Of a stretch of 57,975 bases of DNA, positions 15,704 through 24,972 are shown piece by piece. Both the position numbers and the translations under genes were made by a program. The stretch's first letter is position 1, and each line of letters starts with the position of its first letter. The notes beneath the pieces were generated by a model that saw only the letters and a list, made by a program, of their open reading frames with translations, did no database searches and was not told the DNA's origin. Origin of the DNA: an uncultured Collinsella sp. (GTDB lineage: Bacteria > Actinomycetota > Coriobacteriia > Coriobacteriales > Coriobacteriaceae); the NCBI GenBank assembly GCA_900540875.1, contig UQHT01000016.1, forward strand, positions 1 to 57,975. Direction: 5' to 3'.

Positions 15704-18700
15704 CTAACGCTCGAAACGTTTACACATAAGAGCGAAAGCGATCAGCGAAGCGCCGGCAACGGCCATAATAAAGGCGACAGCAAGGGCCTGGTCGCCCGTA
15801 TTGGCGAGCGCGCCCTTAGTAGCCTTAACAGACTTTTTGGTCACCTTAGTCGTCGTCTGCTGACTAGGCCGGGACGGCGTCACGGGCTGCGTAGGCTGAA
15901 CCGGCTCACCATTGGCCTCCTCGCCCGTCACCACGTACGTCGAGAAGTGGCTCGTGCGGAAGCAAAGGTAGTCGCCCTCGGGCCACGTATCCATAGCCTG
16001 AGTGGAACCATCCTCGGCAACGTAGAGCACCTTGAGATTGGTGAGCGCCTTCATGGCTGCGGTCATCTTGACACGAACGATGAAGGACATGCCATCGAAG
16101 TCCTCGATAACCTCGCCATTCTTGAGAAGCTTGATATCGAGCTTCTCGGCAACCTTGGTAGCCCCCTGCTCAAGGCCGGAAATCGTAGCATTGGCGGCGT
16201 CGGTAAGATTTGTCGGTTCCTCGACCACAAGAGAGATGCTGTTGTTCTGGGCAATGCCGGCAGCGGCATTGTTCTCGGCGCTTACGCTAACATCCGTTCC
16301 GTCGCTACCTGCAACACCCGCAATGGTCCTCGCCGCTACAGTAACGGTACAGGTCATTGTTTTGTCACCACAGGTGACGGTGATCGTGGCGGTACCGGCC
16401 TTAAGCGGCGTCACGACGCCGTCTTTGACCGTAGCGATCGACGAATCGCTGGAGGTCCATCTCACCGTCGTATCGTCTGCATCGGCAGGACTCACCGTTG
16501 CGGAGAGCTTTGCGGAGGCATCACCGACGGTAAGGGACAGGCTCGTCTTGTCGAGCTCGACTTTCTGGACGGGGTTGGTCACGGTCACCGAGACGGTTTG
16601 GGAGAGCGACTCTGCAGTGATGACAAATGAGCCAGAACCGGTCTTTAGGGCGGTAACGGTGTAGGAGCCATCGCCGTTGTCGACAACCTTAAACGCCTTC
16701 GAAGCGCCCGTGTCATCCAGAGCAAGCTTGGTCTCGTCGACCTCACCCGCAAGGGCTCCAACAAGAGAAATCTTCACGGTGCCCTCTTCGCCCTTCTTAA
16801 GGTTAAGAGCGGTCTGGTCGACCGTAAGGTTCGTTGCGGGATTAGAGACGGTCACCGCGCAATCCTGAGAATAGACGCCGTCTTCAGTCGAAACGGTGAT
16901 GGTTGCGGCACCCTTGGAGACAGCCGTCACCTTTCCGGTTTGATCGACCGTAGCGACGCTCTCATTGCTGGACTTCCAAACAACTGTCTGGTTAGCCTCC
17001 GCGGGAACGACCGCCGCCTTAAGCTGCTCGGTTGCAGCGCCCGCAAGCGCGACCTTCTGCTTATCGAGCATGATGCCCGTAGCAGGCTGAATAACGGTCA
17101 CCTTGCACATGGCGCTATACTCTCCGTCCTCAGTGGTGACGGTGATCGTAGCGGCACCTGCCTTGACCGGGGTCACGATGCCGTCTGCAACCGTGGCGAC
17201 CGTAGGATCGCTCGACGACCAGGACAAGTTCTTGTTCGTTGCATTATCGGGCTCAACCGCTGCGGTCAACGTCGAGGGCTCACCGCCCACAGCAAGCTTA
17301 AGATTCGACGCGCTGAGGCTGACGCCCGAGACCTTTACGACCGGAGTGGTTACCGTAATTGTATCCGTGGTTGCAGAGACCCCATCAACCGTTGCCGTGA
17401 TCGTGGCATCACCGTCACCGACAGCGGCAACAAGACCGTTTCCATCGACGGTAAGGACGCTCTCGTTAGAAGAGGACCAGACAACCTTACTGGCCTTATC
17501 GTCAGGGGAAACCTTTGCCTTCAACTGCTGAGTCGTGCCCTTGTCCATAGATGTTGAGTAACCATCCGCAATGGAAACCGTCGTTTTTGCAGGTTCCTCG
17601 CCAGGCTTGACGACATGAACGGTCATCGTGTCACAGAGAAGGCCCCCATTATCGGGGTCACCGAGATAGACGTCTATCTTTGCAGTGCCGTAGCCATTCG
17701 GATGCGCGAAATATCCTGCTGTACTTGAGCTCACAGCGTACATCTCGATGCTAACGATGCTAGGGTCTGATGACACGAATCGATATTCAGAATATGGATA
17801 TTTATCGAGAAGCTCTACAGCCTCCTTCGTCAACACAGTTCCAAAGTAATCGCGATATCTGTTCGCATCAAGCAGATAATCGTCCGTGCCGGTGCGGTCT
17901 GGAGCTAATTCGCTTTCAATTGAGATTTCGCTCTCCTTCAAGAATGCAATCGAAGGTTTAACGGATGGGTAGGGAATCACATCTATGGTGCCGACATGTT
18001 TGCCGCCGAACGAATCCGTCGCCTCAATAGTTGCAGTCCCCACCTTGATTGCGGTGACCCGATCTCCCTCTATCGAAACAATGTCTTGTCCTTTTATAAC
18101 TGAATAGGATAATTTCCACGTTTGAGACTGGTAGTCACGCGATGAATCTCTGCAAGCTTGCCCGGTTGAATTCAGTTCAACATCAATCAAATCACTCGAA
18201 TCGATCCATGCGTTAGAGCCGATAGCCATTTTTCCGCTCATGTTTTTCTCAACAAAAGCGGGACCCTGTTCCTTCATCACCACGTCGCAGAGTCGTTTCT
18301 TCTGATAAATATCTTGCGCGTAGTCACTCACGCCTATCCGGAGTTCACTAGCGCTGCTGCTGTGCGGATTAATATAAACAGGAGCCTGCAGCTGATAATC
18401 GGCAGAATTGCTACACTCCGTTATCTGATCACTGCTTAGCTGCGTATAAAGCCCCGACCCATCGTCATAAGAGCTATTTCCATAGATATCAAACGCCGTC
18501 GGCTCCTCATCGGGCCGCTCAAATGCGAGCAGCACTTTCCCTTTCTCAGAGCCATAGTGTTGTTTTCCGCAAACAGGACACTTCTCGATATATAACAACG
18601 TCAGAGAAGACACAGGCTTTGCCTTGTCCGAATTGTTTGCATACTTTATTTCTTTTATTTTGTTTTGAGACTTAGCAAGGCTTATTTCAAGATAACCCTC

Positions 18701-19105
18701 CGCTTTGTAACCCTCATAATTGAACTCAGCAGTTATCCGAAGCTTGCCGTCTCCAACAGACACTGGGGACAACGTATATTCCCATTGTCCATAGATGTTT
18801 GAAAGCGAGATATTCTCTGCATCATCACTCGAAATCGTTAGCGTGTAATTCTCGGGGTTTTGCGCCGCTTGAGCTATCTCCTGGGACGGAGCTCCCGGAA
18901 GCGAAAAGCGGACACTTCCATTCAGTCTTTGCCCGACCGCAACAGAACAATATTTCAAAACACTGTCCTGTGAAACAGAAACGAGAACCTCTCCTCCCTT
19001 AGTTTCCGATGCGACCGCTATTGATGGCGTAGCGACTGAAACTGCCGTTACGGCAGCCAAAACGGCACAAAATGCGGCGGCTATCCTCCAAAACCCTTTT
19101 CTCAT
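15704..19105 (-). CDS. Ig-like (BIG2) repeat cell-surface protein
   Basis: About 1133 residues from the chosen ATG (signal peptide MRKGFWRIAAAFCAVLAAVT); the frame extends to 19183 and the start is uncertain, as ribosome sites are poor. The N-terminal 480 residues are unassigned and include CPVCGKQHYG, a possible metal knuckle. Then come bacterial Ig-like domains with the repeated pattern LxxxVxPxxA...VxWxSSxxxVATVxxxGxVTxxxxGxATITV: four clear copies and one divergent. The C-terminus has a Thr/Lys linker, a sorting-like motif LANTGD, a hydrophobic span and KRFER. LANTG rather than LPxTG is unusual, so sortase anchoring is inferred. The gene lies alone inside the purB-end cassette and borrows purB's old terminator. 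Confidence 0.85.
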   Translation of the reverse strand: MRKGFWRIAAAFCAVLAAVTAVSVATPSIAVASETKGGEVLVSVSQDSVLKYCSVAVGQRLNGSVRFSLPGAPSQEIAQAAQNPENYTLTISSDDAENISLSNIYGQWEYTLSPVSVGDGKLRITAEFNYEGYKAEGYLEISLAKSQNKIKEIKYANNSDKAKPVSSLTLLYIEKCPVCGKQHYGSEKGKVLLAFERPDEEPTAFDIYGNSSYDDGSGLYTQLSSDQITECSNSADYQLQAPVYINPHSSSASELRIGVSDYAQDIYQKKRLCDVVMKEQGPAFVEKNMSGKMAIGSNAWIDSSDLIDVELNSTGQACRDSSRDYQSQTWKLSYSVIKGQDIVSIEGDRVTAIKVGTATIEATDSFGGKHVGTIDVIPYPSVKPSIAFLKESEISIESELAPDRTGTDDYLLDANRYRDYFGTVLTKEAVELLDKYPYSEYRFVSSDPSIVSIEMYAVSSSTAGYFAHPNGYGTAKIDVYLGDPDNGGLLCDTMTVHVVKPGEEPAKTTVSIADGYSTSMDKGTTQQLKAKVSPDDKASKVVWSSSNESVLTVDGNGLVAAVGDGDATITATVDGVSATTDTITVTTPVVKVSGVSLSASNLKLAVGGEPSTLTAAVEPDNATNKNLSWSSSDPTVATVADGIVTPVKAGAATITVTTEDGEYSAMCKVTVIQPATGIMLDKQKVALAGAATEQLKAAVVPAEANQTVVWKSSNESVATVDQTGKVTAVSKGAATITVSTEDGVYSQDCAVTVSNPATNLTVDQTALNLKKGEEGTVKISLVGALAGEVDETKLALDDTGASKAFKVVDNGDGSYTVTALKTGSGSFVITAESLSQTVSVTVTNPVQKVELDKTSLSLTVGDASAKLSATVSPADADDTTVRWTSSDSSIATVKDGVVTPLKAGTATITVTCGDKTMTCTVTVAARTIAGVAGSDGTDVSVSAENNAAAGIAQNNSISLVVEEPTNLTDAANATISGLEQGATKVAEKLDIKLLKNGEVIEDFDGMSFIVRVKMTAAMKALTNLKVLYVAEDGSTQAMDTWPEGDYLCFRTSHFSTYVVTGEEANGEPVQPTQPVTPSRPSQQTTTKVTKKSVKATKGALANTGDQALAVAFIMAVAGASLIAFALMCKRFER

Positions 19106-19290
19106 TCCCCTAAGTCCAATCTCTCGTGAAAAATGCAGCATTCTCCCACACATTAAAATTGTCTTAAGGATACCCCCCCCCAACCGACACTGACAAGCTA
19201 ATGTTTGTCGGAAGAGTCAAATTATCGGCAAGCGACATCCCCGCATTAAAAATCGCCCGTTGTAATGTAGCTTTTCCAAGCACTCTCACG

Positions 19291-19329
19291 CAAAAGCCCC
19301 GTCGGCAAAACGAGTTACCAACGGGGCTT
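19291..19329 (-). terminator. Terminator of intact purB
   Basis: On the minus strand AAGCCCCGT (complement of 19321-19329) pairs with 19294-19302 and a short T-run follows. It separates purB from the surface-protein gene and would have arrived with the new purB end. Confidence 0.75.
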
Positions 19330-19401
19330 GAGCCGGAAATCCACACTTCAATTGAGGGCAAAAGCAAACTGATCGGTTTGACTACGCCCCAAATCAATCA
19401 G

Positions 19402-20745
19402 TTAGAACTCGAGCTGCTCCAGGCGATCGAAGACCGTGTCGATGCGGGTGAGGAAGTCCCACGGATCAAAGATCTCGTCGAGCTTCTCCTGGCTGACGGT
19501 GCAGCGCGGATCAGCCTCGAGACGCTCCTTAAAGGTGGGACCGGAGACGCAATCCTGCACCTCGTGCCAGGTAGCCATGGCGTTTTCCTGCACGATCGCA
19601 TAGGCATCTTCGCGGGTGATGCCCGTATCGACGAGGGCCAGCAGGACCTTGGAGGAGAAGATGAGACCGCGAGTCTTGTTGAGGTTGGCCATCATGCGAG
19701 CCGGATACAGCTGCAGGCCGTCAATAACGCGAATGAGACACTGGAACATGTGGTCGAGTGCGATAAAGCTATCGGCCTGGGCGACGCGCTCGGCAGAGGA
19801 GTGCGAAATGTCGCGCTCATGCCACAGGGCGACATTGTCGAAAGCGACCTGGGCATTGGACTTCACGATGCGCGACAGGCCACAGACCTTCTCCATGGTG
19901 ATCGGGTTGCGCTTGTGCGGCATGGCGGAGCTGCCCTTTTGACCCTTGCGGAACGGCTCCTCGGCCTCGAGCGTATCGGTCTTCTGCAGATTGCGAACCT
20001 CGGTAGCGATGCGCTCGCAGGTGGCCGCCGTGGTGGCGAGGACGCCGGCGAGGTAGGCATGATGGTCGCGGGAGATGACCTGCGTGGACAGCGGGTCGTG
20101 GACCAGACCCAGGCGCTCGCAGACGTACTCCTCGACGAACGGCTCGATGGAGCTGTAGGTGCCGACGGCACCGGAGATGGCACCGAAGGCAACATTCTTG
20201 CGAGCGTCCTCAAGACGATCGAGATCGCGCTTGAGCTCCCACGCCCAAGAGCCGAACTTCATACCGAAGGTCATCGGCTCGGCATGAATGCCGTGGGTGC
20301 GGCCGGCGCAGAGCGTATTGCGCTCCTCGAAGGCGCGGCGCTTGCAGATCACGCCGAGCTTCTTGACGTCCTCGATAATCAGGTCACACGCTTGAGTAAG
20401 CTGATAGCACAGAGCCGTATCACCCAGGTCGGAGCTGGTCATACCGTAGTGAACCCAGCGGCTAGGCTTGGGCTCGCCCTCGGGAACATCGGCGTCGATA
20501 TATTCCTTCATGTTGGTCAGGAAGGCGATGACATCGTGGCGCGTGACTTCCTCGATCTCGTCGACCTTTGCCTTCTCAAAGTTGGCATGGTCGCGGATCC
20601 ACTGGGCTTCTTCTTTAGAAATGCCGATCTTGCCGAGCTCCGCCTGGGCCTCGCAGGCCAGGACCTCAATCTCCTGCCAAATGGCGTACTTGTTCTCGAG
20701 GGAGAAGATGTGTCCCATCTCCGGGCGGGTATAGCGATCGATCAT
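19402..20745 (-). CDS. purB: Adenylosuccinate lyase
   Basis: A 447-residue enzyme that releases fumarate from SAICAR and from adenylosuccinate in purine synthesis. The superfamily signature GSSAMPHKRNP is intact, as are TSSDLGDT and AGRTHGIHAEP with its catalytic-site histidines. The start MIDRYTRPEMGHIFS has AAAAGGAG upstream; a longer in-frame ATG at 20787 has no support. The last 14 codons lie in the 40-bp repeat found again at 15651-15690, so this C-terminus appears to have been replaced during insertion of the cassette. The substitution (LEF for LSFE) is at the extreme end and should not harm activity. Confidence 0.96.
   Translation of the reverse strand: MIDRYTRPEMGHIFSLENKYAIWQEIEVLACEAQAELGKIGISKEEAQWIRDHANFEKAKVDEIEEVTRHDVIAFLTNMKEYIDADVPEGEPKPSRWVHYGMTSSDLGDTALCYQLTQACDLIIEDVKKLGVICKRRAFEERNTLCAGRTHGIHAEPMTFGMKFGSWAWELKRDLDRLEDARKNVAFGAISGAVGTYSSIEPFVEEYVCERLGLVHDPLSTQVISRDHHAYLAGVLATTAATCERIATEVRNLQKTDTLEAEEPFRKGQKGSSAMPHKRNPITMEKVCGLSRIVKSNAQVAFDNVALWHERDISHSSAERVAQADSFIALDHMFQCLIRVIDGLQLYPARMMANLNKTRGLIFSSKVLLALVDTGITREDAYAIVQENAMATWHEVQDCVSGPTFKERLEADPRCTVSQEKLDEIFDPWDFLTRIDTVFDRLEQLEF
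19412..19451. repeat. 40-bp direct repeat, right copy in purB
   Basis: Second copy of the perfect direct repeat, encoding the C-terminal residues TRIDTVFDRLEQL of PurB. Sequence on either side of the two copies diverges at once (C versus G before, C versus G after). Confidence 0.92.
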
Positions 20746-20920
20746 AGCGGCTCCTTTTTGGTTATTGGCACGTTGGTCGTAACCCAACCATTGTACCGTG
20801 CGCGGGTGCGAGTATGGGCTGCAGGCATTAACCTAACATTTTGCCGCAAGAGCGGCCATGAAGCCGATGCCTTCGCCTGCTCGCTACAAACGCTTCGCGT
20901 TTGCTTTACGCTCGCGCCCT

Positions 20921-20939
20921 GTCGGGTTCGAGTCCCGGC
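20921..20939 (+). other. Orphan tRNA T-arm-like hairpin
   Basis: GTCGGGTTCGAGTCCCGGC folds as a canonical T-arm with a TTCGAGT loop, but no acceptor or anticodon arm is evident upstream. It is on the opposite strand from the tRNA-Gly 50 bases away. It may be a tRNA fragment left by integration or rearrangement. Confidence 0.4.
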
Positions 20940-20948
20940 GCTTTATCG

Positions 20949-20980
20949 AAAAAGGCACGGTAACGAAACGTTACCGTGCC
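20949..20980 (-). terminator. Terminator of tRNA-Gly
   Basis: On the minus strand a perfect 12-bp stem (GGCACGGTAACG, 20969-20980 with 20954-20965, 3-base loop) is followed by TTTTT. Confidence 0.9.
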
Positions 20981-20991
20981 TGAAATTCGAA

Positions 20992-21066
20992 TGGAGCGGG
21001 CAACGGGACTCGAACCCGCGAGTGTCAGCTTGGGAAGCTGATGCCTTACCACTTGGCGATGCCCGC
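20992..21066 (-). tRNA. tRNA-Gly (CCC)
   Basis: The minus strand has acceptor GCGGGCA pairing with TGCCCGC, D-arm TCGCCAAGTGGTAAGGCA, anticodon stem TCAGC/GCTGA with loop TTCCCAA (anticodon CCC), T-arm CGCGGGTTCGAGTCCCG, discriminator T and encoded CCA. Confidence 0.94.
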
Positions 21067-21099
21067 AATTGCGCATTGGGATAAATTAAATGCTTGGAT

Positions 21100-21128
21100 A
21101 GTATATACCGAGCATTTCAAGGGGGCAA
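21100..21128 (-). promoter_or_regulatory. Promoter of tRNA-Gly
   Basis: On the minus strand TTGCCC (21123-21128) and TATACT (21100-21105) are 17 bases apart, with about 30 bases of leader before the tRNA. Confidence 0.55.
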
Positions 21129-21186
21129 TATGGATGCGGCGTGTTATCACTATGCAATCGCGTACCGCGCACTGCGGCATCAAAGC

Positions 21187-21942
21187 CTACGAAACGCGCT
21201 CCAACTGGTCCCTTGCATCAGAAAGCACGTGTTCTACCCCGTTTTGCACCTCAGTGTCAAATCGATACGCTGGGACCGAAACGCTTAAACCATAGAGACG
21301 CCCGCCTTTTTCTATGGGAACGGCGATGCACTCAACCCCTTCTGCCATCTCCTGATGATCATATGCAAAACCACACCGTCGGACCTCCTCGAGCTGCCGC
21401 ATCAGGTCATCTATGTGTTTTACCGCATGCTCAGTCGTCTTTTCGAATGGGACAGGAAGCAGCGAGCGAACCGACTCCTCATCCCATCGAGATAGAATCG
21501 CCTTTCCAATCGCCGTGCAGTGTGCAGGAAGGGTCTTACCAATTTCCGATGAAAGACGGATGTGCTGGGGGGAATCAACGCGCGAAATATAGAGAACACG
21601 ACCGTGGTCGAGCACACCGAGCTGACAGGTCTCTCCGCACGATGCGACAACCTTTCGCATGGCTGTCTCAAAAGAGGACAATCCCCCACTCTCACGATCG
21701 AATGCCTTGCCCAGCAGATACGTCTTAAGCCCAATCGAATACCTACCGGTAGTCTCGTCATAACTAACGTAATCCGAATCGGCCATGGTGTGCAAAATCG
21801 AGAAGAGGCTACTCTTTGGAGCGCCGACAATACGGCATATCTCTGCCATGGTAAGTCCGCTCTTTGTAGCCGAAAGGGCTTCAAAGATTGATAGAACCCG
21901 CAAGGTAGAACGGTGGCCAGCAGGATTATATCGCGAGGGCAT
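21187..21942 (-). CDS. IclR-family transcriptional regulator
   Basis: A 251-residue regulator. The N-terminal winged helix (about 10-65, RVLSIFEALSATKSGLTMAE then ICRIVGAPKSS) is followed by the IclR effector domain with LPAHCTAIGKAILS and EMAEGVECIAVPI, the ligand-pocket signature. It is divergent from the sugar-acid operon, and two 14-bp operator-like sites lie in the shared spacer, so it is the likely substrate-responsive regulator. The start has AAGGAG six bases before the ATG. On its own strand a TATACT element is visible at 21984-21989, without a good -35. Confidence 0.93.
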   Translation of the reverse strand: MPSRYNPAGHRSTLRVLSIFEALSATKSGLTMAEICRIVGAPKSSLFSILHTMADSDYVSYDETTGRYSIGLKTYLLGKAFDRESGGLSSFETAMRKVVASCGETCQLGVLDHGRVLYISRVDSPQHIRLSSEIGKTLPAHCTAIGKAILSRWDEESVRSLLPVPFEKTTEHAVKHIDDLMRQLEEVRRCGFAYDHQEMAEGVECIAVPIEKGGRLYGLSVSVPAYRFDTEVQNGVEHVLSDARDQLERVS

Positions 21943-22072
21943 GGCAACTCTCCTTGTTCATTAACGCCCAGACTTTCCCCGTAAGTATAGCGGCGTGCCC
22001 CTTAGAGCAACCGTTCACCGGCCAACCAAAACCATTCGCGGCGGGCCCGTGTGAGGTCTTTTGCGTTTCTTC

Positions 22073-22120
22073 TATACTGTTCCGTATAACGAATAACGTT
22101 CGTAAATACGAACGTTATTC
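22073..22120 (+). promoter_or_regulatory. Operon promoter with two IclR-type operators
   Basis: TATACT (22073-22078) is a likely -10 with a weak -35. Directly after it are two palindromic sites of form TTC-N8-GAA: TTCCGTATAACGAA (22080-22093) and TTCGTAAATACGAA (22099-22112). The second is the core of a 30-base palindrome, GAATAACGTTCGT pairing with ACGAACGTTATTC (22091-22120). Centres are 19 bases apart. Occupancy would cover the transcription start, so repression is the simplest reading. Confidence 0.75.
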
Positions 22121-22141
22121 AAATGGACATAGGGAGGAAAC

Positions 22142-23668
22142 ATGTCAGACGTTGTAAGCCAAGGCCAAAACGCCGTTGTCATCGATCAGAGGGACAACGT
22201 CGCCGTCGCCACCTACCAACTGGAGGCGGGTGCCGAGGCCCGCTACCCCATGCCGGACGGCACGCTGGCGAGCGTTACCGTGACCGACGACATCCCGCTG
22301 TTCCACAAGATCGCCCTCGTAGACATCCCCAAGGGTGAGAAGGTCGTCAAGTATGGCGAGTTCATCGGTGTGGCCACCACGGACATCAAACGCGGGCAGC
22401 ATGTTCATTCGCATAACTGCGCCAGCTCCGACGACCTGAAGGACTCCGTCGTCGCCGACACCGGCTCCGTCGCCACCAAGACCCCCTCGTCCGTAGGGGG
22501 CACGCGCACCTTCATGGGCTACCGTCGCCCGGACGGTCGCGTCGGTATCCGCAACCACGTCCTGATCCTTCCCACGAGCATCTGCGCCTCCGACACCACG
22601 GAGAGAATCGCGAACGCGGTCGAGGGCTGCGTCTCCTTCCACAACCAGAATGGCTGCTCGCAGGTCGATTGCGACCAGAAGGTGACCATTGCCGCCTTGG
22701 CAGGCTACGCTGCGAACCCGAACATCTATGGCGTCGTTTGCGTCTCCCTGGGCTGCGAGGGCTGCCAGAACGACATCGTGGTCGACGCGATTCGCGAGCG
22801 TACCAACAAGCCCGTCGAGACCCTGGTCATCCAAAAGGTCGGCGGCTCCATCAGGGCAATCGAGGAGGGCACGCGCCTTGCCCGCAAGATGGTCGCCGAG
22901 GCGGACCGATGCGTCCGCGAGCCCACTGACATCTCCGAGCTTATCTTCGGCACCAACTGCGGCGGATCCGACCCCTCGAGCGGCCTTGGCTCTAACCCGC
23001 TGATCGGCGAGGTTTCCGACTGGCTCGTCAACCATGGTGCCACCTCCGTGCTGTGCGAGACACCCGAGCTCTTTGGCGCCGAGCACATCCTCGCCCGTCG
23101 CGCGAAGGACAAGCAGGTTTCGGACGACATCCTCAAGATCGTCTACGACTACGAGAAGTACGTCCAGATGTTTGGCGCCGAGATGCGCGAGGGCAACCCC
23201 AGCCCTGGAAATATGGCTGGCGGACTCACGACCCTCGAGGAGAAGTCTCTCGGCTGCGTTCACAAGGGAGGCCACAGCCCCCTCAACGCCGTCTATCCAT
23301 ACGCGGCGCAGCTCAATCCGCACGAGGGTCTCGTCGTGATGGACACCCCCGGCAATGACCCCTCCAGCGTGGGTGGCATCATCGCCGGCGGCTGCCAGCT
23401 CGTGGTCTTCTCGACCGGCCTTGGCACCCCCACCGGAAATGCCATCGCGCCCGTGTATCGCCTGACTGCCAACAAGCGCACCTACGAGACCATGAGGGAC
23501 AACACCGACCTCGACGCGAGCCCGACGATCTACGGCCCCGAGTCCATGGAGGAGATGCGCGACAGGATGCTCGACGACATCATCGCCGTCTGCAACGGCC
23601 GCAAGGTCTGCGCCGAGGCCCTTGGCTATACCGAGACTGCCCTTCCGCACATCTGCAACTATATGTAG
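22142..23668 (+). CDS. UxaA-family sugar-acid dehydratase
   Basis: 508 residues of the altronate/galactarate dehydratase family, which removes water from a sugar acid to give a 2-keto-3-deoxy acid. An N-terminal SAF domain (about 1-100, ending RGQHVHSHNC) is fused to the large UxaA domain (from GYRRPDGRVGIRNHVLILPT), with metal-site-like cysteines in VSLGCEGCQND and GTNCGGSDPSSG. The full two-domain form is present. The ATG follows AGGGAGG, and the gene leads the operon behind the IclR-type operators. Substrate identity (altronate, galactarate or another aldonate) cannot be fixed from sequence; the DapA-type aldolase downstream supports the keto-deoxy product. Confidence 0.88.
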   Translation: MSDVVSQGQNAVVIDQRDNVAVATYQLEAGAEARYPMPDGTLASVTVTDDIPLFHKIALVDIPKGEKVVKYGEFIGVATTDIKRGQHVHSHNCASSDDLKDSVVADTGSVATKTPSSVGGTRTFMGYRRPDGRVGIRNHVLILPTSICASDTTERIANAVEGCVSFHNQNGCSQVDCDQKVTIAALAGYAANPNIYGVVCVSLGCEGCQNDIVVDAIRERTNKPVETLVIQKVGGSIRAIEEGTRLARKMVAEADRCVREPTDISELIFGTNCGGSDPSSGLGSNPLIGEVSDWLVNHGATSVLCETPELFGAEHILARRAKDKQVSDDILKIVYDYEKYVQMFGAEMREGNPSPGNMAGGLTTLEEKSLGCVHKGGHSPLNAVYPYAAQLNPHEGLVVMDTPGNDPSSVGGIIAGGCQLVVFSTGLGTPTGNAIAPVYRLTANKRTYETMRDNTDLDASPTIYGPESMEEMRDRMLDDIIAVCNGRKVCAEALGYTETALPHICNYM

Positions 23669-23707
23669 GCCAGCGTCTGACAGGACGCTCCAGAAAGGAG
23701 AGAAACC

Positions 23708-24841
23708 GTGACAACCACGCAAGCCCCCGAAAAGACGCCCAACGCGTTCCAGCGCGGCGTCAACGCGGTCATCGACCTGCTGTCCTCGTTCTTCCTCCCG
23801 ATCATCAACCTGCTCGTCTCCGTCGGTATCCTCAAGGGCATCCTGACGCTTCTGCAGGTCTCGGGCATGGTCACCGACGACTCGACCACGTATGCGATCC
23901 TCAACGCGATGGCCGACTCGCTGTTCTACTTCATCCCGGTGTTTCTTGCTTACACCTCGGCAAAGCGCTTCGATGTTGACACGGTGACCGCCGTCCTTCT
24001 CGGCTGCATCCTGGTGTATCCGTCCATCACCACCATCATGGCGGCGGACGCGCCCGTCTACCTGTTTGGCCTCGAGCTCTCGAAGGCGACGTACTCCAGC
24101 TCCGTCATCCCCATCCTTCTTGCCATCTACTGCGCGAGCTGGGTCCAGAAGGCCTGCTACAAGATCATCCCCGAGACCTTCCGCGGCCTGTTCACACCGC
24201 CTATCACGATCATCGTTATCGTCCCGCTCACCCTGGCTGTCTTCGGCCCCCTCGGCACCATCGTGGGCGGTTGGCTCGCGCAGGGCTACGAGGCCGTCTA
24301 CAGCCTCTCGCCGCTCGTCGCCGGCGCGCTGATCGGCGCGTTCCAGCCGTTCCTCGTCATCCTCGGCCTGCACTGGGCCCTGTTCCCCATTGCCATGAAC
24401 AACGTTGCGGTCTACGGCTTCGACACCATCATGGCCCTGTTCGGCGGCGCGATCTTCGCCCAGGGCGGTGCCGCGCTCGCCGTCGCCCTCAAAACCAAGA
24501 ACAAGAAGTTCCGCTCCCAGGCGATCTCCGCCTCGCTCACCACGCTGCTGGGCATCACCGAGCCCGCGATGTACGGCGTGAACCTGCGCCTCAAGAAGCC
24601 CATGGTCTGCGCATGCGTTGCCGGCGGCATTGGCTCCGCCGTGGCAGGCCTGTTCGATTGCGCCGGCACCGCCTTCGCTCTGCCCGCGCTCACCACGCTG
24701 CCCGTCTTCATGAGCCGCGCGTTCGTTCCCTTCTGCATCTCGCTGGCGCTCGCCTTTGGCCTCGCCTTCCTGTTCACGCTCTTCGTCCCGATCGACGACG
24801 TGACCGAGGAGGAGATGGAGGCCGAGGAGCAGTCCGCCTAG
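23708..24841 (+). CDS. PTS EIIC-only permease (glucoside type)
   Basis: A 377-residue membrane protein with about ten hydrophobic segments, matching the EIIC domain of the glucose/glucoside PTS family. The substrate-loop signature LGITEPAMYGVNLRLKKP is present. It has no fused EIIB (no cysteine phosphorylation domain) and no EIIA, and none is encoded nearby. A GTG start at 23708 has AGGAG seven bases upstream. It may borrow EIIB/EIIA from another system, or act as a carrier without phosphorylation. Its place between dehydratase and hydrolase genes suggests it imports the pathway's substrate, which is unexpected for an acid that is not phosphorylated by later enzymes. Confidence 0.87.
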   Translation: MTTTQAPEKTPNAFQRGVNAVIDLLSSFFLPIINLLVSVGILKGILTLLQVSGMVTDDSTTYAILNAMADSLFYFIPVFLAYTSAKRFDVDTVTAVLLGCILVYPSITTIMAADAPVYLFGLELSKATYSSSVIPILLAIYCASWVQKACYKIIPETFRGLFTPPITIIVIVPLTLAVFGPLGTIVGGWLAQGYEAVYSLSPLVAGALIGAFQPFLVILGLHWALFPIAMNNVAVYGFDTIMALFGGAIFAQGGAALAVALKTKNKKFRSQAISASLTTLLGITEPAMYGVNLRLKKPMVCACVAGGIGSAVAGLFDCAGTAFALPALTTLPVFMSRAFVPFCISLALAFGLAFLFTLFVPIDDVTEEEMEAEEQSA

Positions 24842-24972
24842 CGTCCGGATTGCAAGGCCACTCTATGTCCCGCGCCCGCGGGTTCGACTGGAGGTGGTGC
24901 CCACCTGGCAGCAAAGCGTATCCGTCATTGACCATATATCCATTAGACATTGTTTGACGTAAGGAGAACAAA

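Noticed and set aside
22145..24373. 742-residue open frame antisense to the dehydratase and EIIC genes
   Set aside because: Asp/Gly/Val/Arg-rich antisense frame with no recognisable domain; the plus-strand genes have ribosome sites and clear family motifs.
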